Source: DATHTK01 sp035463295 (lineage in GTDB: Bacteria > Actinomycetota > Rubrobacteria > Rubrobacterales > Rubrobacteraceae). From it: 39,314 nucleotides of DNA. Below, in pieces: positions 39,207-39,314 of the stretch. The stretch lies in assembly GCA_035463295.1 (NCBI GenBank), contig DATHTK010000082.1, forward strand, positions 1 to 39,314, given 5' to 3'. Below the pieces are notes generated by a model. That model made no database searches and had not been told where the DNA came from. It was given only the letters and a program-made list of their open reading frames with translations. Made by a program: the position numbers and the translations under genes. The first letter of the stretch is position 1. Every line of letters begins with the position of its first letter.

Positions 39207-39314
39207 CTAGAAGAGCGCATCCTCGATCTTCTTGGCGACCTCCGTCCTCTTGTCCGGCAGGACATGAGCGTAGGTATCCATCGTCACAGAGATGTCTGCG
39301 TGGCCGAGACGATC
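39207..39314 (-). CDS. Tyrosine recombinase/integrase, C-terminal end (partial)
   Basis: 35 residues up to TAG (39209-39207), continuing off the window. R-L-G-H-A-D-I-S-V-T-M-D-T-Y-A-H-V carries the family's late His and the nucleophilic Tyr (T-Y-A-H-V). The catalytic Arg and N-terminal arm domains are outside. Its orientation, with the 3' end toward tRNA-Thr, fits an element integrated in that tRNA gene. Confidence 0.8.
   Translation of the reverse strand, partial: DRLGHADISVTMDTYAHVLPDKRTEVAKKIEDALF

Noticed and set aside
1..39314. CRISPR arrays, insertion sequences, rRNA
   Set aside because: No regular repeat-spacer pattern, transposase or rRNA sequence was seen on reading the window.

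Overview
The window is chromosomal DNA of a high-GC bacterium, most likely an actinobacterium of the Rubrobacter type. This is inferred from gene content and style: tightly overlapping genes, GTG/TTG starts, several promoters sitting directly on start codons, UbiA-family DPPR-synthase-like and DUF2342 proteins, and an archaeal-looking topoisomerase I. No 16S or other species marker is present, so the genus is a guess.

Layout. 1-3416: end of an ABC ATPase, then a Tat-exported sugar-binding lipoprotein and two permeases. 3437-6396: OB-fold/HD nuclease, TatA/B-like protein, DUF2342 zincin, two small proteins. 6500-10436: selenocysteine island (selA, selB, tRNA-Sec) followed by moaC. 10536-17255: tetrapyrrole block (precorrin-2 dehydrogenase, hemA, hemC, cobA-hemD fusion, hemB, hemL), which covers glutamyl-tRNA to uroporphyrinogen III plus the siroheme branch. 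17258-25607: small unknown gene, menG, polyprenyl diphosphate synthase, an aminofutalosine-deaminase-like amidohydrolase, TPR protein, tatA, tatC, menA (opposite strand), a DPPR-synthase-like UbiA protein and a YbhN-type membrane protein. 25991-32685: archaeal-type topA, a class-I glutamine amidotransferase, tmk, holB, PSP1/YaaT and a DmpA-type P1 peptidase.

32734-38906 is the most unusual part. Two paralogous amidohydrolase + MIP18/DUF59 pairs, each translationally coupled, lie with a zinc alcohol dehydrogenase and an iron-type (GldA-like) dehydrogenase. A decayed IclR-type regulator lies between them. Such amidohydrolase/DUF59/dehydrogenase sets normally accompany soluble diiron monooxygenases (propane/acetone type), but no monooxygenase is present here. 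One amidohydrolase paralogue has lost metal ligands that the other keeps.

39036-39314: tRNA-Thr(CGT), a tandem 10-11 bp repeat and the C-terminal end of a tyrosine integrase, i.e. the edge of an integrated element that continues beyond the window.

Two genes (tmk and psp1) have conserved N-termini that extend upstream of any ATG/GTG/TTG. They are reported with their best candidate starts.
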